Assembly (NCBI RefSeq): GCF_028583425.1
Contig: NC_072806.1
Span: 30,736,001-30,800,000, forward strand
DNA length: 64,000 nt
Reading direction: 5' to 3'
Source of the DNA: Eublepharis macularius
Taxonomy: Eukaryota > Chordata > Lepidosauria > Squamata > Eublepharidae
A model generated the notes under the pieces. It saw only the letters and a program-made list of their open reading frames with translations. It made no database searches and was not told the DNA's origin. A program made the position numbers and the translations under genes. Positions 47,075-60,600 of this stretch are shown piece by piece; position 1 is the first letter of the stretch; each line of letters starts with the position of its first letter.

Positions 47075-47235
47075 TGTTATAATTTCAGAGGAGGAGCTGT
47101 GATAGTCTGTTGTAGCAAAATCAAAGTCCAGTAGCATCTTAAAAACGAACACCATTTTGTTCTGCAAAAACCTATGCTGGAATAAACTTAATTGGTCTTT
47201 AAGGTCTTGGAATCCTGTTTGATTTTGCTACAAGA
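47075..47235. repeat. Degraded copy of the 'tagtctgttgtagcaaaatc' repeat
   Basis: Left phrase gtagcaaaatcaaagtccag and right phrase tttgattttgctacaag form a short inverted pair related to the ends of the 49029-49781 element. Strongly shortened. Confidence 0.5.
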
Positions 47236-47458
47236 TGTTATGTTACCAGTCCACAAGCATTTTTACCAGCCCATGTATATCTGTGGTAGTGATTTGTGAT
47301 AAATTGACAGCCTGCAGTTCGCTTCCAGCTGGCCAAGGCTTACTTGCAATTTGTACATCCCCAGGCCAGTGACAATTAACAAGCCTGAATTATTTTGTGG
47401 GAACTGATTGGCTGCTGTCTGCCCTAAGGTTAGGTAGCTCTGCCATGCATACCTTGGG

Positions 47459-47462
<4 letters not shown>

Positions 47463-47549
<87 letters not shown>
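47463..47549. repeat. Compound (TC)n(AC)n microsatellite
   Basis: About 28 TC units followed by about 15 AC units, uninterrupted. Translated frames across it are repeat artefacts. Confidence 0.95.
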
Positions 47550-47550
<1 letters not shown>

Positions 47551-49028
47551 TCTTATCACGGACTCTCAGGCTTCCTGAAAAGATGCGCCTAGGTCGGGCA
47601 TTCAGCATGGCGCAAGGGGCTGCAACCAGAAGAGAAAAACAGCATCCTTTAACTGTGCAGAATTGCCCTTGGCATGTGTATGGTGGCTATTTGAATGTCA
47701 CTCTTGACCTGCTATTGGGTTGCAGAAAGGTGTTCAGTCTGTTCCACACTCTTAAGGATGGAACAAAGTGATTAGCTTCTAGTTTTTTAAAAAAGCAAAA
47801 AGTGAAAAGAAAAGAAAAAGTGGAAGACAAATTCAAGCAATTACCTGCTCCAAAGAAATTAAATGGAAGTACATCAGTAGCTTTCATGAATCACTTGCGG
47901 TTCCAGCGGAGAAGTCTCAAATAGGATGACGACACCTGTACTTCGACGCATCTGAATTCAGTGGCTGGCATTCTCTCTAAAAGGGGTACCCTGCCAAGCA
48001 CATAAACTTCCTCCCCCTTTTCTACCCTTCCCAGCATTAGCCAGTGCTGAGCGTGGGATCTGCCATTGCCCTATCTGCTCTGTTGGGCCTGGCCTTGGGC
48101 TGGCAGGAGCAGAGAGGGGCCAGGAGTGGCTCATACCCTGGGCTGGGCAAGGGAAAGGAGAAGGCTTTGATGCTGAAGAGATGGTGCCAGGAGAATAAGA
48201 GGAGATGAGCAGCATTGGAGGGGGGAAGGAAGAGGGAACGGATGAGGAGAAGGAGGCAGGAACTGCCCCCACTCAGTATCCAGGGGTCCCATAGAGAAGC
48301 TCCCTGCCCAGAGCCCATAGACTCCTGAAGCCTCCCTGAACAGATGGTTACAAATCTAGGGTTGTATTTTGGGTTGGCCTTTTCCCAGCTGGTAACTAGT
48401 ATGATGGCATTGCCATAAAACACATTGTGCCTCAACAGCAGCCAACATATGATTGTATTTTCACTTAGCAGCTGGACTCTAGCCATTTTCGAGATTTTGC
48501 TCAAATGGTCCCATTTTGCCTTTCTCAAGACCCACAGGACCTTGTTTTACTTGTCAGTGAGATCCCCATCTGTTGCCAATGTTCAGCATTGTTTAGCTCT
48601 TTACAGCACCAGTGGCTTTTGTTATATCTCCCGTCGGACCCTCCGGCTCCTTTTTAGAGCCTTTCCTTCTACTGGAAAATCAATGGGAGTCTGGCCTTTT
48701 CTTGTTGACTTCCCTATAAATAAACCTAACTCTTTATTCTTGTTTTCTTTCTTCTATTGATTTTCTCCACCGTGCTCAGTTTTCTCTGAAAGTTGGGCCA
48801 ACTATGCTCTTGCTAGAGGTGGATTTCTGACTGGTTCCTTGGAATCACAGCAGACTCAAAAGATTAGACTCCTCCTGGGTGGAGGTGAATGGAGGGAGGA
48901 GCAGGCAGGTCTATGCTAATTACAGTTGAAGATTAAACTGCAAAGTGTTTGGCAACATGATGTAGAAAGGAGGCTCTTTTATGTTGCAAGGAATCCTGGA
49001 ATGTAGCATGTTATACATAGAGATATGT
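47550..49028. other. Non-coding stretch
   Basis: Overlapping minus-strand frames of 104-163 codons at 47958-48528 show no domain I recognise and no splice structure I can support. No other element recognised. Confidence 0.35.
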
Positions 49029-49781
49029 CAAAAAGAGTCCAGTAGCACCTTTAAGACTAACCAATTTTATTGTAGCATAAGCTTTCGAGAATCAAGTTCT
49101 CTTCGTCAGATGCCTGATACAGATACTGGCCAAATACAGAAGAGCAGGAGAGAGAAGAGAGGCGGCAATTAGGGGGGGAGGGGGAGGGAGCAATCAAAAC
49201 ATTCCTTTGCTAGTATATGTAAACATCTCCTTTTGGTGTGTGTATCAGTTGGCTTCAAAGGAGTTTGCCCTGTTAGTTTGTAGCAGCCAAACAGCTAGAC
49301 CATCCAATTCCAATGTAGTATGGGCCTTCGACAACCACAGCTCTCCCTGCCAGATGCATCTGACAAAGAGATCTGTGGTTCCTGAAAGCCCACACCAGGT
49401 GCCACTGAGCTCCCCCAGATCCCACCTCTGTAAAGGAAATCTGTTACCTGTGGTAATGTGATAACCATTCATAGTCCCTATTCAGTCCCAGCTTGACAGA
49501 GTCAAATTTGCATATGAATTCCAATTCAGCAGCCTCCCGTTGGATTTTGTTTTTGAAAGGTTTCTGTTGAACTACAGTGACCTTTAAGTCTTTGATGGAA
49601 TGTCCTGGTAGATTGAAGTGTTCTCCCACTGGTTTCTGGACGTTTCCATTTCTAATGTCAGATTTAGAGAACTTGATTCTCGAAAGCTTATGCTACAATA
49701 AAATTGGTTAGTCTTAAAGGTGCTACTGGACTCTTTTTGATTTTGCTACCACAGACTAACATGGCTAACTCCTCTGCATCT
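49029..49781. mobile_element. 753-bp inverted-repeat element with 12-bp target duplication
   Basis: The direct repeat ATAGAGATATGT flanks it exactly (49017-49028 and 49782-49793). The left arm aaaagagtccagtagcacct through cataagctttcgagaatcaa is the reverse complement of the right arm 49668-49738. The right end carries 40 extra bases (gctaccacagactaacatgg). No intact reading frame. The arms suggest a DNA element, but a 12-bp duplication is longer than most DNA transposons leave. Fragments at 4068, 47075 and 55065. Confidence 0.8.
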
Positions 49782-49878
49782 ATAGAGATATGTGTGTCTA
49801 GAGCATCACTGGAATACAAAGGGAACGTTAGGGGTTAAATATACATTACATGTGACACGAGTTGGGTCACAGATGTCT

Positions 49879-49994
49879 GAGAGCCAAGCTACACGTGACG
49901 AATGACACTTGAACGGCAAGTGAATACTCATGTGTATTCCTCCCTGTTCACTTGCCCTTCAAGTGTCATTCGTCACTTGTAGCTTGACCTGACT
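49879..49994. mobile_element. Short foldback MITE (gagccaagctacacgtgacg type)
   Basis: Left arm gagccaagctacacgtgacg, aatgacacttgaacggcaag; right arm cttgcccttcaagtgtcatt, cgtcacttgtagctt. The loop is about 30 bp. Same terminal family as 6659-7014 and 56279-56466. Confidence 0.8.
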
Positions 49995-50394
49995 TTCAGT
50001 CACACATTCATGCAAGGATAAGCTTTTAAAAACCTCTCTGTCATGCCACACAATTCCAATGCTTTAGGCTTCCTTCCCACACCATTTTTGCCACTGGATA
50101 TAGTGGGGGATATAGTGGGGCAAGAGCAAGAGCAAGGAGGGAAGTTGATGGAGGAGGAGATGGCAGAGATCAAAGGGGACGAGTGGCGCAGGTTGAGCAG
50201 GCCAGCGAGTGGACTGAGGGAGTCTGGGTGAGGTATACCGCCCCTCCTTCCACAGAGCAGGGTCCTGCAGCATCCCTGACACCCCTTTGACGTCACGGCC
50301 GGACACACCAGCGCCCCGCCTAGCGGTGGCTGCCGCAAGCCCTGACAGAGGAGACCTATTATCAGAGCAGTACCTGCTGGTTTGAAAGGAAAAT

Positions 50395-51008
50395 GATGGA
50401 TGCAACCTTTCTAGAAGGGCAGAACTGGCTTAAAAGTGCTTCTGCATTCCATAGGATTACATGCAGAATTTTGGACACTGAATCACAGCATCTCTGTAGT
50501 GTGGCCATCAGAACTTGCTCTCCCTTGAGTCTGGAGATTGCATTGAAAGCAGGCCAGATGGCTTCATATCTCCACTCTCTGCAAACTCTGCAACAGAGCA
50601 GAGCTTTTTCTTTGGCAAGATTTAATGTTATACCATCTGCAATCCTATATGGAAGATTTTAAAAGGTACCATATTTAGCGAAATATTGTCCCTGTAAGCT
50701 AGGTTGTATTGAAACAATCTCACATATCTTTTTCTATTGTCCCTTTTAAGTAGAAATTCGAAGCAAATATCTAAATGCATTTCTTGAAAATAAGACGTGA
50801 CTCTCTGACCCCATTAAGATTTACTTCATTTTGAATGACTCCTCTCCGGATATAACCGAGAAATTCGCTTTATTTCTGCAATGTGCTATTAAGCTGCATT
50901 CTAATTAGATATAAAGAGTTATTCTGATGGTATATTTAATTGTAAGACTAACGTAGTTTGTATGTCATGTTTCACTTTATCCATTCTTACACTGATAAAG
51001 GATTGATG

Positions 51009-51098
<90 letters not shown>
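50395..51098 (+). pseudogene. 3' end of an L2/CR1-like LINE with (GATT)n tail
   Basis: Broken plus-strand frames read HSLQTLQQSRAFSLARFN and VIPSAILYGRF, then a CPCKLG...H..FYCPF zinc-knuckle-like motif (about 50690-50750), the C-terminal signature of Jockey-superfamily (CR1/L2) ORF2 proteins. The 3' UTR ends in about 24 GATT units (51001-51098), the tandem tail expected for such LINEs. Confidence 0.65.
51001..51098. repeat. (GATT)n tetranucleotide tract
   Basis: About 24 nearly perfect GATT units, probably grown from the LINE tail. Confidence 0.95.
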
Positions 51099-51526
51099 GC
51101 AGAACTGGCTTGAAAGAACTTCTGCAGCTCTCCAATCACAAACATTATCTTGTCTTAGGAAACAAACCAGTCTTGCAAGTTTTCAGTCGTTTGAGTCTAG
51201 AAAATGCCATCTGTGGCAGGTGCTGTGACAACACATCCCTGCCTACAAAAAAGAATTGGGGAGCGAGATGAAGGGCTAACATATAAACATACCAGTGCTT
51301 CAGTTTTAAAATATTTGTTAAAGGATAATGCACCAGAAGCACGAAGGGAGGTTTCTTCCAGCGGTTAGCTCGTTGGCTCATGTGTATGTAATGTTCAGAT
51401 TTTCACTGTGAATATAGACCCTGCTGTATCCATAGTTAAGAATAATACATCTGTCTTCAAATGATGTTGCCCCCTCCCTCCCAAAATTGTATGTCTTGAG
51501 TATTGACCCATTGTCCAGCCACGCAG

Positions 51527-51667
51527 TTAGGTAGGGGTCACCTTATTTCCACTCCCTTTTGAGGTCAAGGCAAAGCTCCCATGAACAGCAATCGCAGCTG
51601 GAGTCATTTCCTGTGCTGCCAGCGGGACACGGCCACAGCTCATTGTGTTGAGGAGGCAGCTGCGGAA
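51527..51667 (-). CDS. OPNP: Pinopsin exon 5 (C-terminus and stop)
   Basis: The acceptor cctgtgcag lies 246 bp after exon 4. 46 residues beginning FRSCLLNTMSCG and ending GNKVTPT, then TAA at 51527-51529. The FxSCL start and NKV near the end match the pinopsin tail. A plus-strand frame covers the same bases and is a shadow. Confidence 0.92.
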   Translation of the reverse strand, partial: FRSCLLNTMSCGRVPLAAQEMTPAAIAVHGSFALTSKGSGNKVTPT

Positions 51668-54600
51668 CTGCACAGGGCAGGAAAAACGGGATTGATTGAT
51701 ACATTAAAAATGGACAAGATCAAGCTGTCCTCGGAGGCCATGAGAGATAGGGGGGCAAAGGGAGCTTCTTGGCTCTGCTGCCTCCTAGACCTCCCATTCA
51801 TGTACTCAAAGACGAGCTCTTTCCTTCCCTCCCACACTTGGGGATGTGGATTTCTTTATGCCCTGATTTACAAAAAGGAGTCCTTGTGCTTTGCTAATTC
51901 CCAAGGTGCTTACCTGTTTGTTCATGAAGACGTAAATGATGGGGTTGTACACCGTGGCAGTCTTGGAGAAATAGGATGGCAGAGAGGCTAGTGCCGGCTG
52001 GATAGAGACATCCTTGGCTGTGGCAACAACCATGGCAAAAGTGGCATAGGGCAGCCAGCAGATGAGAAAGGCCATCACCATAGCAATGACCATCCGGGTC
52101 ACCTCCCGCTCAGCACGCTGCGTTGTCCCTTGTTCTTTCTGCTGAGCTGCTACCTACATGCAGGAAGGAGGAGGAAAGCCACAAAAGAATGCCTCGCTAG
52201 TCTGCAGCGATGCCCATAAAATGGCGCACATCGAGGGAATGCTTTGCAGCCCATGTGATGAGAATCTGGGATTTGGGGTAAAGTCACAAGGGATATCTAA
52301 AGGACCAAGTGAAAATCTCTACGCTGTGCCATAACATGAGACGTTTGAGAGCCAGGCTTATACTCCTAAGAACGTAATAAGGCAATTCCCTGCGGGATCA
52401 GAACCTTAGCTTAGCACCTTTTTTCAACAGCTAGACCACCTAACACTTGCAACGTCTTCACCTGCTCCTCCTTGTGGAACTTCTCACAGCCAGTTCATAT
52501 GTACTTTCATCAGTCACTGTAGTGTGAACTAACGATTTGCATATGTGTGTTGTCCATTGCTGATTAATCACCACAAGTAGAACTTTCATATGTATTTATT
52601 AAGAACCGAAGAAGAGCCCTGCTGGATGAGATCGGTGGTCCATCTGGTCCAGCCATCTGGAGGGCCAACAAACAGGCCATAGAAGCCTTCCCCTGGTGTT
52701 GCATCCTAGCAGTGGTACTCAGAGGTTTGCTGCCTCTGAATGTAGAGGTTCTCTTTAGTCCCCATGGCTAATAGACACAGATAGACTCTAATCCCCTTTT
52801 AAAGCCTTCTGTGCTTGTGGCCCTCACTATATTCACCATCAGCAAGCACCACCCTTTAATTACTCATTGAGGAAAGAAGCATTTCCTTTTGAATGTTCTG
52901 AATCTATTCACCATCAACTCAATTGGGTACCCCCAAGTTCTTTCCTAAGTATGGGAGAAAGAGGGGCTGTGGCTCAGTGGAAGAGCATCTTCTTCGCATG
53001 CAGAAGGTCCCACGTTCAATCCCCGGCATTTCCAGTTAAAAAAGGACCAGGCAGGAGGTGATGTGAAAGACCTGAGATGCTGGAGAGCTGCTGCCAGTCT
53101 GAATAGACAATACTGACCTTGATGGACCAAGGGACTGATTCAGTATAAGACAGCTTCGTGTGTGTTCCTGTGCGAGTGAGAACAAGTTTTCTCCATCCGC
53201 TTTTTTCACTCCATGAATACTTTTACAAACCTCTATCACATCCCCCCTGAAAAGCCCGAGACTTCTTAACCTTTTTTCATTGGAAAGTTACTCCAGTCCC
53301 TTAATACTCTTGGCTGCGCTCTTCCGTACACCAAATGCAAAAATGGGCAAAATGAAAGGCAGCGTACCAAAAGATTTTTTTTAAAAGGGAGGGAGGTCGA
53401 TTCATACCTTTATGAATGTTGAAAAAGTAGGTGGGAAGCAGCACTTAATTACCTGCACTCTTCAACTACGTGAGCTAATCAGTTGGAGGGTGAGGATGGA
53501 TTGCCAATAGAAGTAGATTGCCCAACTAGAAAGTAGGGATTTTCAGGTCCCATCTTGGATTACTACAATTCTAGGATCCTAATAGACAGCAGTATGCACA
53601 ATTTGGCTGTGCCTGGTAGCCAGATGTCTCTTGTTCCTAGTGAGGAGAGGCTCTTTCACTTCTATTCTACAGAGGCAAAACAAGTGTCTGGTGAAGGGGT
53701 TTTGTAAGGGGAGAAGCTGAATGGAAATGTCTATAGCACTGCTTTGTCCAATCTGTGACACTTGTTCTGTGTTCCAACTCAAGACTCAGCCTAGTGCAAT
53801 CTTGAAAAAGGCACAGGCTGCCATCTTCAGGACACTTTCCTGGGAGTAAGCCCACTGAATAACATGGAACTTACTTCTGTGTATAATACTGTTAGGTTTT
53901 TAAAAAAATGATTCCTGCAAAGAAGCCTATTAGAGGCTTTAACTGCTGGATGCCAAAGTTATAGTTCTGGTTCAGAGGCACAACATAGCACTCCTGTTTG
54001 TGAACTCCCAAGTTGTAGCTTGCACTAGGTGAAGTGTAGGCAAGGCGTCCATCCTGTTGCATTTATGTAAATTAAGATGGTAACTATATTCTAGCTCAGG
54101 ATAGGAATTGTACAGGGGTAGCAGGGCCCTCACACAAGTGTGACATGCACGTTCATGAAGATTTCACTATTACTGCTACTGAAATGGGAAGGATTTGGAG
54201 AAGGTTAGCATGGCCTTTGTGCAGTGATGTTCTGGCAATCATAGAAATACAATGTGAACAACGCAAAACTGTTTCTAGTGATGCTCAATTGCATCACATT
54301 CTTCAGAAACCTTCTCCTAGGAAAAAACGTTGGGGACTTCAGATTCCCTACAAAAGATGCTCAACACATGACAAATTAAAGTTAGCCGTTCTTTTAATCA
54401 GTGCTAATCAATTGGGAGCATTGCCTTTTAAGAAATTAAGCCTTTTCTAAAATCAAGATAGTAAGACTGGCCTCTGCTTTTTAGGAGTTGTAAACATGCA
54501 CACACAAACACAAGCTTGTAATATGTGTGAAGATGATTGCGAAGCTGTTCTTGATTCAAAAAGAAAGCTGGGATTTCAGGAAATCTAATACACTGATTGT

Positions 54601-57600
54601 TAAAATGATATTTCAATTGCAGATTTTAAAAAAGGTGGCAGAGGACAATGGCTACCATGGGGACAAAGGCTGGAAAAATGGCTGCCATGCGAGTGAGCTT
54701 GGGAAAATCCAATAGTTTCTCATCCACAGAAAGCCACAATTCAGGCTTTGCTGCAGACGTTCCCAAAATGGGACACCAAAGCAAGTTTGAAAATGATAGG
54801 AGAAAAGCTGGGAACCCCCGGAAAGTCCATGAATGCACCACAAAGCAGAGAGGAAGCAGGGGAAACCCCCCCCCATCTTTCCCAACACCATCAAACTCTG
54901 AGCAAACAATTTGTGTGGAAAAGATATTTGGTTTTTATATTTAATATAATAGTTCATTGTTGTCTGGTCTGGTAATATTGATTTGTTGTCCGTATTATAC
55001 TATATTTTGGTGTGTTGTTGCCTAATTTTGTTGGTTTTATGTACTATACTGTTCTTAGATCAAGATGGGTAGCCGTGTTTGTCTGTAACAAAAGAAAAGA
55101 GCAAGAGTCCAGTAGCACCTATAAGACTAACAAAATATGTGGAAGGGAGTCTGAAGAAGTGAGCTGTGACTCACAAAAGCTCATATACTGTTCTCAGTAC
55201 ATTGTTTTTTGTTGTAATCTGCCTTGAGTCTCAATGAGAACGAAGGACTATAACCTAAGCTAGTAAATACATAGATACATGCATAGATCCTTTCCAAGAC
55301 CTCAGACTGAGAAGGGTAATTCACAATACCTGCTAGCTGAGGGCACCTCTACACGATACTTTTCTGCACAGGAATGCACTCATTTTAACACGCTCTCTGC
55401 AGACACATGGGAGCTGCAAGGAACTGCTTCTTTAAAGAAAAGGAGAGCTCAAATGGGCTCAGAACAGTGCTGTAGGGGAAGGAAAGGCTCCTCCCTCCCC
55501 CCAGTTCAGTCTTCTCCTGTGGAAACCCTTCAGGGTGGTTATTTCGCCGATTTTGCTGCTCCGTGTGATATAGGCTCTCCTACATGGTTTTCATGCGAGC
55601 AAAATGCATGGGGTGGGGGGAGCGGCACTGGAGTCCTTCCCTCCCCCCACAGCACTGTTCTGAGCCTGTTTGGACTTTCCTTTTTGAATAGAAGCAGTTC
55701 TCTGCAGCTGTTGTGTGACTGTGGGGAGCACATTAAAATAAGTGCATGCCTGGGCAGAAAAGTATAGTCTAGAAGCACCCTTATGAAACGGCAACCTATT
55801 GGAGAGACCAGGGCAAATGTCCTGTTACCAAACCCACACACACCCCTCACCCATGCACAGCACCGTCAGTAGTACTCACTGCTCGCAATGTCAAAAGTAA
55901 ATTGACGTAGGAGAAGAGGATCATGCTGAGAGGCAGAGCAAAGCACATCACAAACAATGCCAGGATGTAGCTGTTATTGTTGGCACCGCCCATGTACCAG
56001 TTTGGTCCGCAGGACGTTCCTAAGCCTGGAAATCAAGTGCGTAGAAAATTCATTCAAAGTCACTGGAGAAATGAGGGACTAGAAAGGGAATCTTTTTCAT
56101 GCTGGGATCAAGTGAAGAGGAGAAAACGTCCTGGCTGGAAGAATTCCTGTTCTTACTGCCCAGTTTCAAAATTTAATATAAAAGATACCAAGGTATCCAT
56201 TGAGGTTTGCTTCCATCAGCTTTTAAAGGTTGAATTTTAAACTCGGGGGGGGGGGAGAGGGACAAACAAACACAACAGGGCCAAGCTACAAGTGACAAAT
56301 GACACTTGCCTGGCAAGTGAACAGACTCACGTGTGTTCCTCCCTGTTCACTTGCCATTCACTTGCTCTCCACAAGTGAGCAAGTGAATGGCAAGTGAACA
56401 GGGAGGAATAAACGTGAGTCTGTTCACCTGCCAGGCAAGTGTCATTTGTCACTTGTAGCTTGGCCCACATTGTGTCAAAAACAGACTTATATCTGCTTCT
56501 ACAGCAGTTTTTTCTGAAGATTCTGTTCTAGAATATTGACAAAGTCACTTGAAACATTAACGCAAGCTTTCCGTACTCCCCAGATTTCTCCTATTGAATC
56601 TTTGGCCCGACTCTATGCTAGATAGGAATACCAGATCTCTTGTTTCAACATTGGTTGCCTCTGCTCGTCTGGTCATTGCTAGGAACTGGAAATCCCTCGT
56701 AGGCCCTTTGCTAAAAAAATGGTATCAGGAAATCTGGGAGCAATATTTGATGGGTAGGATTATGCATAATCTGTTTTTTGGGAACTTGCATATGGTAGTC
56801 CCTTTATTCAAATATGATGAAATATGGAAATCAGTTTTAGATGTTTTAAATGCCAAAGATGTGATCCCCTCAATGCAACAAAGTTTAAATGCCTGTTTAT
56901 TGTAATTCTTGGGTTTTTAACAATTTGCCAAGAATTGTTTTGATCATTTCTTTTACGGTTTAATTTTAATTCTTTTCTTGTATTTTATGGTTTTATCGTT
57001 TCTTGTATTAAATCTTTAATCATAAAAAAAACTTTTTAAAAAAAGAAAAGAAACAACACAGGCAAACTCAAAGCAGGCATTGATTAACTGGAGCCTTTGG
57101 AAATACTTCCAGCACTGACAGAAGGCAGGCACTCCTGGTCAAGAACCACGAAAAAAATGGATACCCCACAGCCAGGAGAAAATATACTCAAGACAATCTA
57201 CAACTAATAATTAAGTTCACTTTATATGTATTTAAATAAAGCAACTGCCTATAAATATATCATAAAGTGCTCAGTGATTCAAGACTCAAGATCCATTCCT
57301 CTATCCATCAGACAACACACATTTTCAAGAAATGTGTGTGTGTGTGTACACACACACCTAATTCTAGAAGAGTGTTTAAATCACTACCAACGAGTCCAGG
57401 GAAAGAAGCTCCGAGTGATTGTCTTTAGACCTTTTAATTCCATGTCTTTTCTTCTTTTCCAGGTAATTTCATGGACAAAAAGGATGGCCCAAGTCCAAGC
57501 CCTCCTAGCCCTAACTGAGGCCGGCTATTACACAGATTTCGTCTGAACACTTTCTCAGGGGCAAGGATTCAGGCCACTTGAATATAATCACCGTATATCA

Positions 57601-60600
57601 AAGTAACTCTTTCATCCCAAGAAGTGGCACATGCCAAAGATTCTGTTGTGCCACTTCTCGGGATGGCTTCTTGTGCCATCCTTTTTGTCCAGGAAATTAC
57701 CTGGAAGAGGTGAAATTGACAGAGCTTTCCAGGAGGCAAAGATGAAATTAACAAATCCTCTGAGGAGCAATCTCTGCCTGCTCTGTCATTTTAAACTAAG
57801 CTTCCCAGCTAACATTGCGTCTCCCTACATTTGACAAACACACGCTGAGGCATCTTGTGTAGAGAGACTTTGAAACAGCAGCCATATCCATGGGTCTTAC
57901 CCCTTTAAAAATTTCTAATCCTCCATTAGTAAATACAGGACTTCACTCTCCATTTTAGTAATTGATGGGAATGCAGATATCACTAAAGCAAACCCAACAT
58001 TCTTACCTTCTGGGACATAGCTGCTCCAGCCAAACAGTGGGGGAACTGTCCAAACTAATGACCACACCCATGTGTAAAGGCAGCCAATCACTGCATGCCT
58101 TTGCTGGAACCGGAAATCACCCACTGGTTTGCAGATTACAAGGTACCTCTCGAAGGCCAAGATTGCCAAGGACCAAAGGCCCACAATACCTGAAAGAGGG
58201 ACAGAAATATCAACAGGCCCAGACATGTCCAAGGATGTTCTTGTTGATTTCGTCCTCCAGAAAACTGAGGTAATGGCTGTCTAGTGAAGGACACAGTCAT
58301 GCCTTCCTTGAGCATCAGGGCACATCCTTAAAAGAACTTCACCACCCACCCCTTGAAAAATAAATGTATGGCACAAATATTATTCTAAGTGAGCTTGGGA
58401 CGTGATGAAACCACTTCAATGCTAACCACATTTATTTTTTAAAAATAATGTTGAATATTTTAGTCATTGGGGTCACAAAGAGATAAACTACACGAGACGA
58501 ATTACACGAGAACACTCAAGTGAACGAAGATGCAATGTTAGCCAGGAATCGTCGTTTGACTTTCACTTCTCTCTATAGATCCAGCAAAGATCGCTCCTCA
58601 GAGGGTTTGTTAATAATTGACGGAGCCTTCCCAGAGGCACAGAAGAAATTAACAAACCCTCTGAGGAGCAATCTTTGCCGGCTCTGTAGAGAGAGATGAA
58701 ATTCAAACTACGCTTCCTGGCTAACATGGCATCTCCCTTCACTTGAGCATCCTCATGTAATTTCTCTCTTATAGTTTAGTCCTAGCCTTCCTCTTTAGGT
58801 GGGGTTGCAATATTTGTACTTTGGCCAGATCTTGCTTTGAGGGGGGAGAGGGGTGGCAAAATGGCTGAAGGATGTTTGATCTCCAAAGCATCTTGGCTGA
58901 GAAGATTGAGCTCCTAAAAGTAAGAAGCTGGCCATCTGTAACCACCCACCTAGCCAGACTCACCATCTTCCTGGCTGAAGGGGGATGAACTTACAAGCAG
59001 GCTCCCATTCTTTGAAAGGAAACTCGCTTCACACATTTAAAACATTCGAAAAAATCATTGGCAGAGTGGATTGGTGGACCAGAGGAACTGGGCGCCTGCT
59101 GACCCCATCCTGGCTACAGCTCTGAGAAGACGTTTCCTTGGGCTACCAAAAGAGACCTGTATACAGGTTCCCTTTGCTGAATCAGAAACTGCAGGCATGG
59201 ATGGGATACAACCCTACATTTTGCACTGCAATGCACTTCTGGGCACAGGCAATGTGGGTGGAGATGTGTGTTCTCATTTGCAATGCTGAGGGCACAGAAA
59301 CACACTTCCCCACCTATGTGCTTGGGCTACTAGCCAAGGATGGCCTTTTCTTGTTTCGGGCCCTCGTCATAAGGCTTGTGCTGTTTTGTTTCACGTTTAG
59401 AGCCCCACCAGACCTTGTTGGGGACCCACTAGCGCACCTGTAATTTTCTGGCTACAGGCTCATTTCTAGGGATTTATCATTCAGACTTTCGAAGAACTCA
59501 TTCTTGTGTTATATGACAACCATCCCTAGAAGGGTATCTAGGGAAGTGTGAAAGGGTTCCCCTGCTGGTCTCCTGTTGACGGGGGATCACAACTCCCCTC
59601 ACCCCGGCTTTCCACTGATTCGCTAAATATTGTCTACCAGTTCCCATCTCTTGGGATATTTTGGCTGGGTTAAGCAATATGGGCTGCCACCTAGAGTTTT
59701 ATGTTCTTTGAATTTTATGTTTTTCTTTTAATGTGATTTTACTATGATTATATTACATGTAATGTTATCTGCTCTGAGCATGCTTGTAAGGAGAGCGGAC
59801 TATAAATTTAATAATAAAATAAATAAGTTTTCACAAGCAATGTTCAAAGAAATCCCTCCCTTAATAAATCAGGTATACCAAAATGTTGTCATTTTCTTGT
59901 TTTTTTAACTGACATTTGAACTACCACCTTGAGAACTTTTACTGAACAAGTATAGTGGTTAGAGTGTCAGACTAGCATCTGGGAGACCTGGGTTCAAATC
60001 CCCACGCTGCCATGAAAGCTTGCTGAACTCTCAGCCTAATCTACCTCACAGGGAGGTTGTAAGAAAAAATAGCAGCGAGGAGAAGGAAGTAAGCCGCTTT
60101 GGATCCCCCACAGGAAAGAAAGGTGGTGTATAAATGAAGTCAGTCAATCAGTAAATTAATTAAAAAACATATGTATCCACAAGAGCAGGCTAGGAACCCC
60201 CTACTTTTAACCTGCCTCTTCCTCCAAGGAGCTCAGGATGGAAGGTGTACGTGATGTCCCCTCCTCCATGTTACCCTCCCAGCAACCCTGCATGTAGGCT
60301 AGGATGAGAGAAAGTTACTCTGCAAGATTCATGGCTGAGGGCCTTAGACAGTCCTCAGCTTGTGTCTTGGTCTGCCCTGAGGCCTACCGATCAGATCAGA
60401 TATGCACATATCCTGCCAGAAACTTAATTTTCAGGTATGTGGGGACCCAATTTACAGTGACTAGGCAGAAGGTGCTTAAAATCCCATCCCACCCCCGGTG
60501 CCACTTGTGCCCCATAAGTACACATTGAGCTCTCAATGAGGCAAATGGTGCTCCCTCGGGGTTACTTCAGGACAGGAAAACAACACCGAGGGAAGGCTTA

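Noticed and set aside
47263..47771. Overlapping frames rich in RERERE or SLSLSL
   Set aside because: Translations of the (TC)n(AC)n microsatellite.
48037..48528. 163-codon minus-strand frame
   Set aside because: No domain and no repeat or splice support; a chance open frame is the simplest explanation.
51001..51098. CRISPR-like regular array
   Set aside because: Simple tetranucleotide repeat without spacers in a vertebrate genome.
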